In this document: positions 49,465 through 57,292 of the stretch, piece by piece
How the letters are laid out: the number at the start of each line of letters is the position of its first letter
How positions within the stretch are numbered: the first letter of the stretch is position 1
NCBI RefSeq assembly: GCF_014207845.1
Contig: NZ_JACHLC010000005.1
Span: forward strand, 1 to 64,000
Source of the DNA: Chryseobacterium shigense
GTDB taxonomy: Bacteria; Bacteroidota; Bacteroidia; Flavobacteriales; Weeksellaceae
Direction: 5' to 3'
Length of the DNA stretch: 64,000 bases
Notes under the pieces: generated by a model
The model's database searches: none
Seen by the model: only the letters and a program-made list of their open reading frames with translations
What the model was told of the DNA's origin: nothing
Made by a program: the position numbers and the translations under genes

Positions 49465-49815
49465 ATGTATACAATAGATAACAAAGAATACCCGTGCTGC
49501 ACAAGTCTTACTATGAAATTCATTGGAGGAAAATGGAAAGCCGTGATTTTGGTTCACCTTACAAAAGGGGCAAAAAGATATAACGAGCTGAGAAAACTAA
49601 TTCCCACCATCACAGAAAGGACATTAAGCCTGCAGCTGAAGCAGCTTGAAGATGACCATATTGTCAGCAGAAAAGTATATACTGAAAAACCTCCGTTAAT
49701 GGTAGAGTATACGCTGACGGATTTTGGCAAGACATTACTGCCTGTAATCGAGGCTATTACAAACTGGGGAATTGCTGCACCGGAACATTCCGTAAAAAAA
49801 ATAATCAGAAATTAA
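49465..49815 (+). CDS. HxlR-family transcriptional regulator
   Basis: A 116-residue winged-helix regulator of the HxlR type. The N-terminus has the conserved cysteines in KEYPCCTSLTMKFIGGKWK, one of which often senses quinones or aldehydes. The winged helix follows: LTKGAKRYNELRKLIPTITERTLSLQLKQL in adjoining blocks and VEYTLTDFGKTLLPV. It probably represses or activates the divergent nitroreductase and itself. Its stop codon overlaps that of the convergent rsmD by 4 bp (TTAA). Confidence 0.92.
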   Translation: MYTIDNKEYPCCTSLTMKFIGGKWKAVILVHLTKGAKRYNELRKLIPTITERTLSLQLKQLEDDHIVSRKVYTEKPPLMVEYTLTDFGKTLLPVIEAITNWGIAAPEHSVKKIIRN

Positions 49816-50384
49816 ATTTCCTGATTATCTTCTTTATTGGCTTCGAAAAAACTGAAACTCACATTTCCGTATTTTCGTGTATCTATTAAGTTGGGATGTT
49901 CCAGCTTCATCCTGCTCTGATGCTCTACAATAAGAACTCCATTGGGTTTAACGAATTTATTATTCAAAACAAGAGACAGGAGTTCGTAATATTTTTTCTC
50001 TTCCATTTCGAAAGGCGCATCGGAAAATACGATTTCAAAACTTTTTTTGTTCCTGAATTTTTTAAGCCAGTCAAAAACATCACCTCTCTGAACATTGATC
50101 TGAAGAGACATATCAAGTTCTGAAGCCGTGGAATTGATAAAACTTGTATGTTTTGGATTCAGCTCAACAGAAGTCACATCCTGGCAGCCTCTGGAAGCAA
50201 ATTCAAAAGTGATTGAACCGATACCTGCAAAAAGATCAAGCACGGAAATCGACTGCATATCATATTTATTTTCCAGGATACTGAAAAGCGCTTCTTTGGC
50301 AAAATCCGTAGTGGGTCTTACTTCAAAGTTTTTAGGGGCAGCTATTTTTTTTGCTTTCCACTTGCCTGAGATTATTCTGAACAT
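49812..50384 (-). CDS. rsmD: 16S rRNA (guanine-966-N2)-methyltransferase RsmD
   Basis: A 190-residue SAM-dependent methyltransferase. Family motifs: FRIISGKWKAKKI, VRPTTDFAKEALFSIL and the SAM-binding LDLFAGIGSITFEFASRG. The catalytic motif, usually DPPY/F, reads SDAPFE here. The enzyme methylates G966 in 16S rRNA. The DAPF form is unusual but may be normal in this genus. It is downstream of the DUF3822 gene with a heptad-repeat element between. Confidence 0.9.
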   Translation of the reverse strand: MFRIISGKWKAKKIAAPKNFEVRPTTDFAKEALFSILENKYDMQSISVLDLFAGIGSITFEFASRGCQDVTSVELNPKHTSFINSTASELDMSLQINVQRGDVFDWLKKFRNKKSFEIVFSDAPFEMEEKKYYELLSLVLNNKFVKPNGVLIVEHQSRMKLEHPNLIDTRKYGNVSFSFFEANKEDNQEI

Positions 50385-50395
50385 ATTTTTAGTTG

Positions 50396-50468
50396 TTAGG
50401 TCGCAGATTGCAGATAGCAGGCTGTTGCATAGGGAATTAATTCCTATAACCTACTGCCTGCAACCTAA
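50396..50468. repeat. Inverted heptad element without an internal gene
   Basis: Left arm units TTAGGTC, GCAGATT, GCAGATA, GCAGGCT; right arm, on the minus strand, TTAGGTT, GCAGGCA, GTAGGTT, ATAGGAA. The arms meet in GAATTAATTC (centre 50438/50439). The right arm begins in the TAG stop codon of the DUF3822 gene (50465-50467); the left arm ends 11 bp before rsmD. The whole can fold as one hairpin. Confidence 0.8.
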
Positions 50469-51181
50469 TTAAGTATAAAATTCTTATTCGGGACATTGTC
50501 AAAAACAATTCTCATATTTTTAACAAATTTCTGAAGTTCGGAAATAAAGGTTTCGTTTTCTGTGGTCTCACCATAAGCATAGAAATTGGTTTCATTGATT
50601 CCAAAACCTATTTTACTAAGTGTAAACATAACGAAATAAAGGAAATCTACTTCAGAATTCACATCCAGGTTATTGTATAAAATAACCTTTTTATTATCAA
50701 TAGCGAAAAACTCACACTGATTGTGGTACAGATTGATGTGAATCTCCTTATTATTTTTATTGTTGATTGAGTTCAAAAACTTCTCTCCCGAAAAATTAAA
50801 ATGGGCAGGAACCGCCAGTTCTTTTATTTTCCTGTAAAAGTTTTTAGGGAACGTATAATAAAACTGTACCCCGAATTTTTTATTAACAGAAAGCATTAAT
50901 TCCTCCTTTTCCTTGTCCGCCGGTGCGTTGAATGCAATCAGTTCAAAGCCTGCCTCATGTTCTGAAAATCCTTCAGGCATCAGGGTGAAATGATTCAGTG
51001 CAGAGATTACGTGGATCTCGTCAAACCTTTGTTTCAGAAGAACTTCTTCCAGTTTTTCTTCAATAAGATTTTCCGGAGTTTCTTCAGTAACAAAATAAGA
51101 CTTTTCCTCCTGAATGCTTTTGTTTCTTGCAATCTGGTAGATTAATCCGTCTTTGGTAAAAAGTAAATTAAGTACGTTCAT
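50465..51181 (-). CDS. DUF3822 family protein
   Basis: A 238-residue cytoplasmic protein of the DUF3822 family, a Bacteroidota group with an actin-like (ASKHA) appearance: LIYQIARNKSIQEEKSYFV at the N-terminus, NLYHNQCEFFAIDNKKVILYN as the second phosphate-binding-like strand pair, and a C-terminal YAYGETTENETFISEL. Gene order DUF3822 next to rsmD is usual in the class. The role is unknown. The stop codon lies inside an inverted heptad element. Confidence 0.85.
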   Translation of the reverse strand: MNVLNLLFTKDGLIYQIARNKSIQEEKSYFVTEETPENLIEEKLEEVLLKQRFDEIHVISALNHFTLMPEGFSEHEAGFELIAFNAPADKEKEELMLSVNKKFGVQFYYTFPKNFYRKIKELAVPAHFNFSGEKFLNSINNKNNKEIHINLYHNQCEFFAIDNKKVILYNNLDVNSEVDFLYFVMFTLSKIGFGINETNFYAYGETTENETFISELQKFVKNMRIVFDNVPNKNFILN

Positions 51182-51199
51182 ATTTCAATTGCTGCAAAT

Positions 51200-51694
51200 T
51201 TAGTGAAATTCTATCATAACAGCACCCGATTGGTGATGAAGTATTTCTTTATTGTAAAAATCGATATCTGCCTGGCTTTCTAAAACATCCATGACCATTT
51301 TCTGCAGCGTACCGTCACCTATTCCGTGAACAATCTCCAATCTTTTCAGATGATGCTTCCGGCAGAATTCCAAAACCTCAATCAGTTTTGCTTTTTGAAT
51401 GAAAAGTCTCTCAAAACTGTCATAATCACTGGGGTTTTTAACCAAATGATCAAAATGAAGATCCAGAACCATATGGTTTTTCTGATGCTTTTTGGAAATA
51501 ACTTTCTTAGGTTCCGCTTTTCTTATTACCCGGATATTTTCGTAAAGATCCGCATTTTTCGGAACCAGTTTTTCTTTCGGATATTGATGTGTAAATCCAT
51601 ATTCATCTTTAAAAAAAACAATATTACCGTTCACGGAAGTAATAATTCCGCTTAAATCCTCATCTACTACAGAAACTTTGTCCCCGATTTTCAT
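51200..51694 (-). CDS. Smr domain protein (MutS2 C-terminal-like)
   Basis: A 164-residue protein. The N-terminal 45 residues look like a small SH3-like barrel (GDKVSVVDEDLSGIITSVNG), and the C-terminal part (about 80-164) is a Smr domain: LDLHFDHL, the RLEIVHGIGDGTL core and a closing GAVMIEFH. The family LDxH and HGxGxGxL motifs are nearly complete, which points to a nuclease fold acting on DNA or collided-ribosome mRNA. It follows the next gene upstream by 33 bp. Confidence 0.85.
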   Translation of the reverse strand: MKIGDKVSVVDEDLSGIITSVNGNIVFFKDEYGFTHQYPKEKLVPKNADLYENIRVIRKAEPKKVISKKHQKNHMVLDLHFDHLVKNPSDYDSFERLFIQKAKLIEVLEFCRKHHLKRLEIVHGIGDGTLQKMVMDVLESQADIDFYNKEILHHQSGAVMIEFH

Positions 51695-51727
51695 GTACTG
51701 TGCGCCTTCTTTTGTTATTGTTGAAAA

Positions 51728-52225
51728 TTAATTTTTTGGTCCCAGCTCAATGATCTCAAGATCCTTTACCTCTTCACCTTCCACTACAAAACGCATCATG
51801 GTTCTCGTCTTGTGCCATCCCTGTTTTCCACAGGCCCCGGGATTCAGGTGGAGAAGATTGTTCTTTTGATCAAACATAGCCTTTAAAATATGGGAATGCC
51901 CTGAAATAAAAAGCTTGGGAGCCTTATTAGAAATTTCTTTATTGGTAAGCGGAGTATATTTTCCGGGATATCCGCCAATATGAATCATTAAAACTTCAAG
52001 ATCTTCACAGAAAAAACGGTTTATTTCAGGAAATTCAGCCCGGATCTTCGCATTGTCTATATTTCCGTAAACCCCTTTTAAAGGTCTTATTTTTTCCAGT
52101 TCTTCAATTACTTCCATGCTTCCGAAATCTCCGCAATGCCATATTTCATCAGCCTGGCGGGCATATTCTAAAATTCGGTCATCTATATAGGAATGAGAGT
52201 CGGAGAGAAGGAGAATTTTTGTCAT
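51728..52225 (-). CDS. YfcE/MJ0936-type metallophosphoesterase
   Basis: A 165-residue phosphodiesterase. The ATG at 52225 gives MTKILLLSDSHSYIDD; an in-frame start at 52246 adds seven residues of no value. Metal-binding motifs: SDSHS (DxH), WHCGDFGS (GD), GVYGNID (GN-D), and FISGHSHI (GHxH). Relatives act on cyclic or linear phosphodiesters. It starts the minus-strand run phosphoesterase - Smr - DUF3822 - rsmD, the gaps of which are short. Confidence 0.9.
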   Translation of the reverse strand: MTKILLLSDSHSYIDDRILEYARQADEIWHCGDFGSMEVIEELEKIRPLKGVYGNIDNAKIRAEFPEINRFFCEDLEVLMIHIGGYPGKYTPLTNKEISNKAPKLFISGHSHILKAMFDQKNNLLHLNPGACGKQGWHKTRTMMRFVVEGEEVKDLEIIELGPKN

Positions 52226-52335
52226 TAAGATCTGGTTTTGCTGCAAAGTTAGGAAAGATTTATTTTCTATTAAACGTCAGATCGTTCTAAATACACAAAG
52301 TTGTATAGAGGAAGGCCGTATCTCCTAATATTTGC

Positions 52336-52343
52336 TAAATTTG
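52336..52343 (+). promoter_or_regulatory. -7 element of the serine hydrolase gene
   Basis: TAAATTTG, exact TAnnTTTG match, 15 bp before the ATG at 52358. Confidence 0.55.
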
Positions 52344-52357
52344 AGAAAATTAAAAAA

Positions 52358-53902
52358 ATGAAGCAGAAATTTTCTCTTTTACTTTTTCTTGCAGCAGTTG
52401 GGCTTTTTAATGCCCAGGTTGAAGAAAAAAAATTGGATGAACTGATCCAGAATACTTTAAAGACCTTTGATGTTCCGGGAATGTCGGTAGGAATTATAAA
52501 AGACGGAAAAGTAATTTATTCCAAAGGTTTCGGGCAGCGCTCCTTAACAACCAAACAGCCGATGGACGATAATACATTGGTAGGAATTGCATCCAATTCA
52601 AAAGGGTTTACCTGTACTGCACTCGCTATTCTGGCAGATGAAGGAAAACTGAACTGGGATGATAAGGTTTCAAAATATATTCCTGAATTTCAGATGTACG
52701 ATCCGTATGTATCCCAGAATGTAACCATAAAAGATCTTGTAACCCACAGAGCCGGATTAGGTCTGGGCCAGGGTGATCTGATGTTTTTCCCGGAAGGAGG
52801 TAACCTGACCGTTAACGATATTGTTCACAATGTGAGGTATCTGAAGCCCGAAAACCCTTTCAGAACCAAATTAGATTACAATAACATCATGTTTATCGTA
52901 GCCGGAGAAGTTATTCACAGGATTTCCGGCCTGAGCTGGGCAGAATTTATCGAGCAGAGAATTATGAAACCTGTCGGGATGACATCCAGTTTCGGAAGCT
53001 ACAACAGAGCTAAGGCCGTATCAAATAAAATTGATGCTCACGCCCCTGTAGACGGAAAAGCCATTGCTGTACCTCATGACTGGAATGAAACGGGTAATGC
53101 AGCAGGAGGAATCATGAGTAATATTAAAGATATGACCACATGGGCAGACTTTCTTTTAAATAATTTCACCACCAAAGACGGTAAAAAACTGGTCTCAGAT
53201 AAAAATGTACAACAGCTGTGGAGCTTACAGATTCCGGATAGAGTAGCTTTAAAAAATCCTTATGATACAAGTTTTTACGGCTACGGATTAGGATGGTTCT
53301 TAAGCGATGTTAAGGGGCACAGGCAGATCCAGCATACAGGAGGTCTTATTGGAACCGTTACACAATTTACTTTGATTCCGGATATGAAATTAGGAATTGT
53401 AGTATTGACCAATCAACAGTCCGGAGCAGCTTTCAATACAATTACCAATACGGTAAAAGATTCTTACCTGGGAGTAGCGGACAGAAACTGGCTGAAAACA
53501 TACGGTGAAAGAATGACCAAAGTAAATGCAGATTTTGATAAGCAGAAAAAAGATGCTTTTGCCAAATCTGATACCTTTAAAAAAGAAAAAAATCTACAGC
53601 CAAAGGCCGAACAGTTTATTGGAAAATATAACGATCAGTGGTTTGGAGATGTTGAAATTTCTCAGCAGGTAAATACCTACAGAATTTCCTGCCAGAATTC
53701 ACCAAAACTGAAAGGGGAACTGCTTCCGTATTCCAATAACTCATTTATTGTAAAATGGGACGATAGAAGCTATGATGCCGATGCCTTTATTATTTTCACT
53801 TACGATGAAAATGGAAAAGCAGAATCTGCAAAGTTGAAGCCTGTTTCAGATGTTACAGATTTCAGCTTTGATTTTGACGATCTGGATTTGAAAAGAAAAT
53901 AG
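52358..53902 (+). CDS. Exported serine hydrolase, beta-lactamase/class C fold
   Basis: A 514-residue exported enzyme. The ATG at 52358 precedes the signal peptide MKQKFSLLLFLAAVGLFNAQ; an in-frame ATG at 52301 lies before the promoter. The catalytic SxxK is in GIASNSKGFTCTAL; the second motif YxN is LDYNNIMF; the third, HTGG, is in QHTGGLIGTV. A DUF3471-type C-terminal domain (from about 400) follows, with GKYNDQWFGDVEI. The family includes D-aminopeptidases, esterases and penicillin-binding relatives; true beta-lactamase activity is unlikely. Confidence 0.9.
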   Translation: MKQKFSLLLFLAAVGLFNAQVEEKKLDELIQNTLKTFDVPGMSVGIIKDGKVIYSKGFGQRSLTTKQPMDDNTLVGIASNSKGFTCTALAILADEGKLNWDDKVSKYIPEFQMYDPYVSQNVTIKDLVTHRAGLGLGQGDLMFFPEGGNLTVNDIVHNVRYLKPENPFRTKLDYNNIMFIVAGEVIHRISGLSWAEFIEQRIMKPVGMTSSFGSYNRAKAVSNKIDAHAPVDGKAIAVPHDWNETGNAAGGIMSNIKDMTTWADFLLNNFTTKDGKKLVSDKNVQQLWSLQIPDRVALKNPYDTSFYGYGLGWFLSDVKGHRQIQHTGGLIGTVTQFTLIPDMKLGIVVLTNQQSGAAFNTITNTVKDSYLGVADRNWLKTYGERMTKVNADFDKQKKDAFAKSDTFKKEKNLQPKAEQFIGKYNDQWFGDVEISQQVNTYRISCQNSPKLKGELLPYSNNSFIVKWDDRSYDADAFIIFTYDENGKAESAKLKPVSDVTDFSFDFDDLDLKRK

Positions 53903-54013
53903 ACCCGGAAAAATCAAAATTGCTAAGAGAAGGTTTTTATAATCAATCGATATACATCAGTTTATGACGTTATAAATGAATTGTCATTCGTAAGACTTAA
54001 AATATTCAATAGG

Positions 54014-54080
54014 AACGGGCTTTAGCCCGTTTTTTTATTATTTATCCTTAAAATTGGCTTTAGCCGAAATTTATAAAAAA
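54014..54080. repeat. GGCTTTAGCC paired hairpin element, copy 2
   Basis: AACGGGC-TTTA-GCCCGTT (54014-54031) then, 24 nt further, GGCTTTAGCC (54056-54065) and GAAATTTATAAAAAA. It matches the element at 29838-29904 in layout. The first hairpin is followed by a T run, so it can also end the serine hydrolase transcript; it lies between convergent genes. Confidence 0.75.
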
Positions 54081-54081
54081 A

Positions 54082-54966
54082 TTATTTCAGGAGACTGAAA
54101 TCCTGTTCAGCACGTACAAATTCAGAGTTCAAATGTTGTTTTTCAAAGAAATTTTTCAGGTCCAGAAGCCGTTTCTTGGGATTATACTGCAGGCTTGAAT
54201 TCAATTTCTGCTGGCAAAGTGAACATGCTCTTGCAAAATGATAATCAGTTTCGGAAAGACTGTTTGTTCCGTTCATCACACAGTTGGCATTCAGACAATG
54301 GCTGACCCCGAACATATGCCCGATCTCATGGGAACTTATCTTCATTAATCTTTCCAGGCTTTCATTGAAATTAGCATCAGAAAGATAACCATCTGAGAAT
54401 CTGTACATGGAAGTTACTCCTACACCGTCTTCGTAAGAGGCCAGACCAAAAACATAATTCCATTCAGGTTTGGGAAAAAGATCTTTTTCAGTGATTCCCA
54501 TGAAAACTACAGCGTCTTTTGGTTTTCTTTTGATCAGAATGCTGTTCAGTACATAGCCTGCCAGAATTTGTTCCTGACCTTCCGTGGATAATCTTTTCAC
54601 TGTTTTTGGGAAAATAGTATTGGATAAAACGGGAAGTACTTTCGTTTCCAGCTGGAAATATTTACTTAAATATTCCTTGGTAAGTTCAATCTCTTTTTCT
54701 TGAAGCTCGTCAAATTCTCCGACAGGCTGAAGATAAATTACATTTTTTCCCGGTACAGGTTTTATTTTCTTCAATCTCTGAAAGTCCTCAAAGGTTTGAA
54801 ATTTTTCATCATGGGAATATCTCCAGCTGCCAGGCTGGGCTTTAGGGAGCTTAACATCATTTGAAGCAATGGTTTCAATATAAGTTTTCTCCTTTTTTTG
54901 ACATGAAAAAAAGAATAAGAGAGGGAAGAGGTAAAAAAAGATAGAATTATATTTTCCCCGGCTCAT
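54082..54966 (-). CDS. Archaemetzincin family zinc protease, lipoprotein
   Basis: A 294-residue predicted metalloprotease. The start at 54966 gives a lipoprotein signal (YLFPLLFFFSC). The archaemetzincin motif is complete: HEIGHMFGVSHC with HExxHxxGxxHC, then NANC-VM and, 17 residues on, CSLC. These residues bind the catalytic zinc and a second structural zinc. Most archaemetzincins are cytoplasmic, so an exported lipoprotein form is a notable variant. It overlaps the preceding SixA gene by 20 bp. Confidence 0.88.
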   Translation of the reverse strand: MSRGKYNSIFFYLFPLLFFFSCQKKEKTYIETIASNDVKLPKAQPGSWRYSHDEKFQTFEDFQRLKKIKPVPGKNVIYLQPVGEFDELQEKEIELTKEYLSKYFQLETKVLPVLSNTIFPKTVKRLSTEGQEQILAGYVLNSILIKRKPKDAVVFMGITEKDLFPKPEWNYVFGLASYEDGVGVTSMYRFSDGYLSDANFNESLERLMKISSHEIGHMFGVSHCLNANCVMNGTNSLSETDYHFARACSLCQQKLNSSLQYNPKKRLLDLKNFFEKQHLNSEFVRAEQDFSLLK

Positions 54967-55423
54967 AAAAAAACAGCAGTTTCTTTTTGGCACCGTCAAA
55001 TTCAGACCATGAATTACAGTCTATCTCGAAACCGGCAACGCCACATGTCGGGAAGTGGAAAATATCTTCAGAAATAGAATTGGCAAAATTGGAAATTCCG
55101 TTGTTGTGGGAAAAAAGAGCCACCGAGCTCACGCTGTCATCCAGATCGTAGATTACAGATTCAAAATTTCTTTCCGAGGGATTATAAAGTTTATCTTCAG
55201 TAGAGACATTAAGCTGATAGGCCTGGTTAAAAATTTTACACGTATTCAGCGCACGCACTGCCGGGCTGGAAACAAACCGGTCAATAGAAATATTATTGCT
55301 TTTCATGAATCTGGACATGTTCATAGCATCCTTCAAACCTTTGTCTGCCAAAGGTCTGTCAAAATCCTCCGTTTCTTCCGGCCAGTCGCTTTTCGCATGT
55401 CTTACGAGGATGAGTTTCTTCAT
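54947..55423 (-). CDS. sixA: SixA-like histidine phosphatase
   Basis: A 158-residue phosphatase of the histidine phosphatase superfamily. The ATG at 55423 is directly before the catalytic motif KLILVRHAKSDWP (RHG/RHA). Further motifs are DFDRPLADKGLKDAM, VSSPAVRALNTCKIF and VALFSHNNGIS (second catalytic His). In E. coli SixA removes phosphate from a phosphorelay or PTS histidine. The downstream archaemetzincin gene overlaps by 20 bp, so both are co-translated. Confidence 0.9.
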   Translation of the reverse strand: MKKLILVRHAKSDWPEETEDFDRPLADKGLKDAMNMSRFMKSNNISIDRFVSSPAVRALNTCKIFNQAYQLNVSTEDKLYNPSERNFESVIYDLDDSVSSVALFSHNNGISNFANSISEDIFHFPTCGVAGFEIDCNSWSEFDGAKKKLLFFYEPGKI

Positions 55424-55523
55424 ATTTTCGTTTTTTGGAAGATTAAAATTATAAAAAAAATAATGGAATAAAACATGATTTTTATAAAAAAGCTGCGTGA
55501 TGAATAAAATCATTAAATTTTAC

Positions 55524-55531
55524 TAAATTTG
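55524..55531 (+). promoter_or_regulatory. -7 element of ruvX
   Basis: TAAATTTG, exact TAnnTTTG match, 7 bp before the ruvX ATG at 55539. The transcript would have a leader of only about 3 nt. Confidence 0.55.
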
Positions 55532-55538
55532 CACACTT

Positions 55539-55955
55539 ATGGGACAGATCCTTGCAATAGACTATGGAAAGGCACGCTGTGGTATTGCTGTAACTGATGA
55601 TATGCAGATTATTGCAAGCAGCCTGGATACCGTTGAAACACGTTTTTTGATGGAGTTTTTAAAAAAATATTTCACCGAAAATAAAGTGGATGATGTGGTA
55701 GTAGGCCTTCCGACAGATTTGAAAGGAAATGTTTCCGAAGTGGAGACGGATATCTTAAAATTCATTGAAGAATTTCACAAAGAATTTCCCGGTATCACAG
55801 TCCACCGTTTAGATGAAAGATTTACCTCTAAAATGGCTTCTTTTTTTATTTCCCAGAGCGGGAAAAGCAAGAAAAAGAGACAGGAAAAAGGATTAATAGA
55901 TAAAGTAAGCGCAACAATTATATTGCAGAATTTTTTAGAACAAAGAATAAGATGA
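55539..55955 (+). CDS. ruvX: YqgF/RuvX, putative pre-16S rRNA nuclease or Holliday junction resolvase
   Basis: A 138-residue RNase H-like protein of the YqgF family: ILAIDYGKARCGIAVTDD with the first catalytic Asp, VVVGLPTDLKGNVS, and the VHRLDERFTSKMA block with the second acidic site. In E. coli YqgF completes 5' processing of 16S rRNA; a role in Holliday junction resolution has also been proposed. Its stop overlaps the start of def by 4 bp (ATGA). Confidence 0.94.
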   Translation: MGQILAIDYGKARCGIAVTDDMQIIASSLDTVETRFLMEFLKKYFTENKVDDVVVGLPTDLKGNVSEVETDILKFIEEFHKEFPGITVHRLDERFTSKMASFFISQSGKSKKKRQEKGLIDKVSATIILQNFLEQRIR

Positions 55956-56524
55956 TTTTACCGATAAGAGCTTTTGGTGATCCTGTTTTGAGAAAAGTAG
56001 GAAAAGATATAGAAAAAGATTATCCAGGTTTACAGGAACTTATAGATAATATGTTCGAAACGATGTACAGTGCAAACGGTATAGGGCTGGCTGCACCGCA
56101 GATCGGGCTGGACCTTCGCCTGTTCGTAATTGATGTAACTCCGCTTGCAGAGGATGAAGATTATGAAGACATCAAAGATGAACTGGCTGAATTTAAAAAA
56201 GTTTTCATTAATGCCAGAATCCTTGAAGAATCCGGTGAAGAATGGAAATTCAATGAAGGATGCCTTTCAATTCCTGATGTAAGAGAAGATGTAAAGAGAA
56301 AGGGAACTATCCTTATTGAATATTATGACGAAAATTTTGTGAAACATACAGAAACTTTTTCCGATATTAGAGCCCGCGTAATTCAGCATGAGTATGATCA
56401 TATTGAAGGAGTGCTGTTTACCGACCATTTAAGTGCTTTGAAGAAAAAACTGGTAAAAGGCAAACTGACGAAAATCTCCCAGGGCGATGTAAGTATCGGT
56501 TACAAAATGAGATTTCCAAAGTAA
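55952..56524 (+). CDS. def: Peptide deformylase
   Basis: A 190-residue deformylase that removes the formyl group from new proteins. All three metal/catalytic motifs are present: GIGLAAPQIGLDL (motif 1), EGCLSIPDV (motif 2, Cys ligand), and VIQHEYDHIEGVLF (HExxH, motif 3). The acidic insert near residues 65-85 is usual in this class. Translation is coupled to ruvX. Confidence 0.97.
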   Translation: MILPIRAFGDPVLRKVGKDIEKDYPGLQELIDNMFETMYSANGIGLAAPQIGLDLRLFVIDVTPLAEDEDYEDIKDELAEFKKVFINARILEESGEEWKFNEGCLSIPDVREDVKRKGTILIEYYDENFVKHTETFSDIRARVIQHEYDHIEGVLFTDHLSALKKKLVKGKLTKISQGDVSIGYKMRFPK

Positions 56525-56603
56525 TTTGAACAACGATTAAAAACAAAAATAATACAAAGCAAAAAGCCCAGTGCCTATTGCAGAATTTACAAAAAATAAA
56601 ATT

Positions 56604-57161
56604 ATGCTGTTAGAAAAAATAATTTCAATTTCCGGAAAGCCGGGACTTTTCAAATTAGTTTCTCAACTAAGAAACGGTTTTATCATTGAAGATGTTACTA
56701 CCAAGAAAAAAGTAAGCATTGGAAACTCAAGCCAGGTAAGTTTGTTGGATAATATTGCAATGTTCACATTAGATAAAGAAGTTCCTTTGTTCGAAGTTTT
56801 TGAAAATATTGCCAAGAATCACGATTACAAAGAAGCTATCTCCCACAAATCTTCTGATGACGTTCTGAAAGATTTCATGACGGCTTCTCTTCCTAACTAT
56901 GATACCGATAGAGTATATGCTTCAGATATCAAGAAACTGGCTCAGTGGTATAATATCCTTCAGAAAGCAGGGTATGTTACTCCTGAAAGCTTCGTAAAAG
57001 CAGAACCTGAGACATTAGATCCTGCACAGGAAGAAGTAAGCATTGAGAAAGATGCCCCTAAAAAAGCAGCTCCAAAAGCGGAAAAGCCAGCAACTCCAAA
57101 AGTAAAAGCTACTTCTGCAGCTAAAGCAGCTCCGAAAAGCACACATACTAAAAAAGGATAA
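56604..57161 (+). CDS. DUF5606 domain protein
   Basis: A 185-residue protein of the DUF5606 family, typical of Bacteroidota. The conserved domain (residues 1-125) begins MLLEKIISISGKPGLFKLV and has GFIIEDVTTKKKVSI and DRVYASDIKKLAQWYNILQKAG. The tail is a low-complexity Lys/Ala/Pro region (about 140-185), as in DNA- or RNA-binding proteins. The ATG at 56604 is chosen over an in-frame GTG at 56571. It ends the ruvX-def-DUF5606 cluster and has a strong terminator. Function unknown; the position hints at translation or RNA. Confidence 0.85.
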   Translation: MLLEKIISISGKPGLFKLVSQLRNGFIIEDVTTKKKVSIGNSSQVSLLDNIAMFTLDKEVPLFEVFENIAKNHDYKEAISHKSSDDVLKDFMTASLPNYDTDRVYASDIKKLAQWYNILQKAGYVTPESFVKAEPETLDPAQEEVSIEKDAPKKAAPKAEKPATPKVKATSAAKAAPKSTHTKKG

Positions 57162-57182
57162 TTTATCCCGGATTTAAAATAT

Positions 57183-57216
57183 AAAGCCCTGTCAGTAAAT
57201 TCTGACAGGGCTTTTA
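57183..57216 (+). terminator. Terminator of the ruvX-def-DUF5606 cluster
   Basis: AAAGCCCTGTCAG (57183-57195) pairs with CTGACAGGGCTTT (57202-57214), loop of 6 nt, then T-rich. Confidence 0.9.
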
Positions 57217-57262
57217 TTTTGCACAAATATTCTTCAGAACAAAAGAACTTAAAGATTTACCC

Positions 57263-57270
57263 TAAATTTG
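57263..57270 (+). promoter_or_regulatory. -7 element of mazG
   Basis: TAAATTTG, exact TAnnTTTG match, 23 bp before the ATG at 57293; it rules out the in-frame TTG at 57278. Confidence 0.55.
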
Positions 57271-57292
57271 CAATACTTTGAATTCTCAATTT

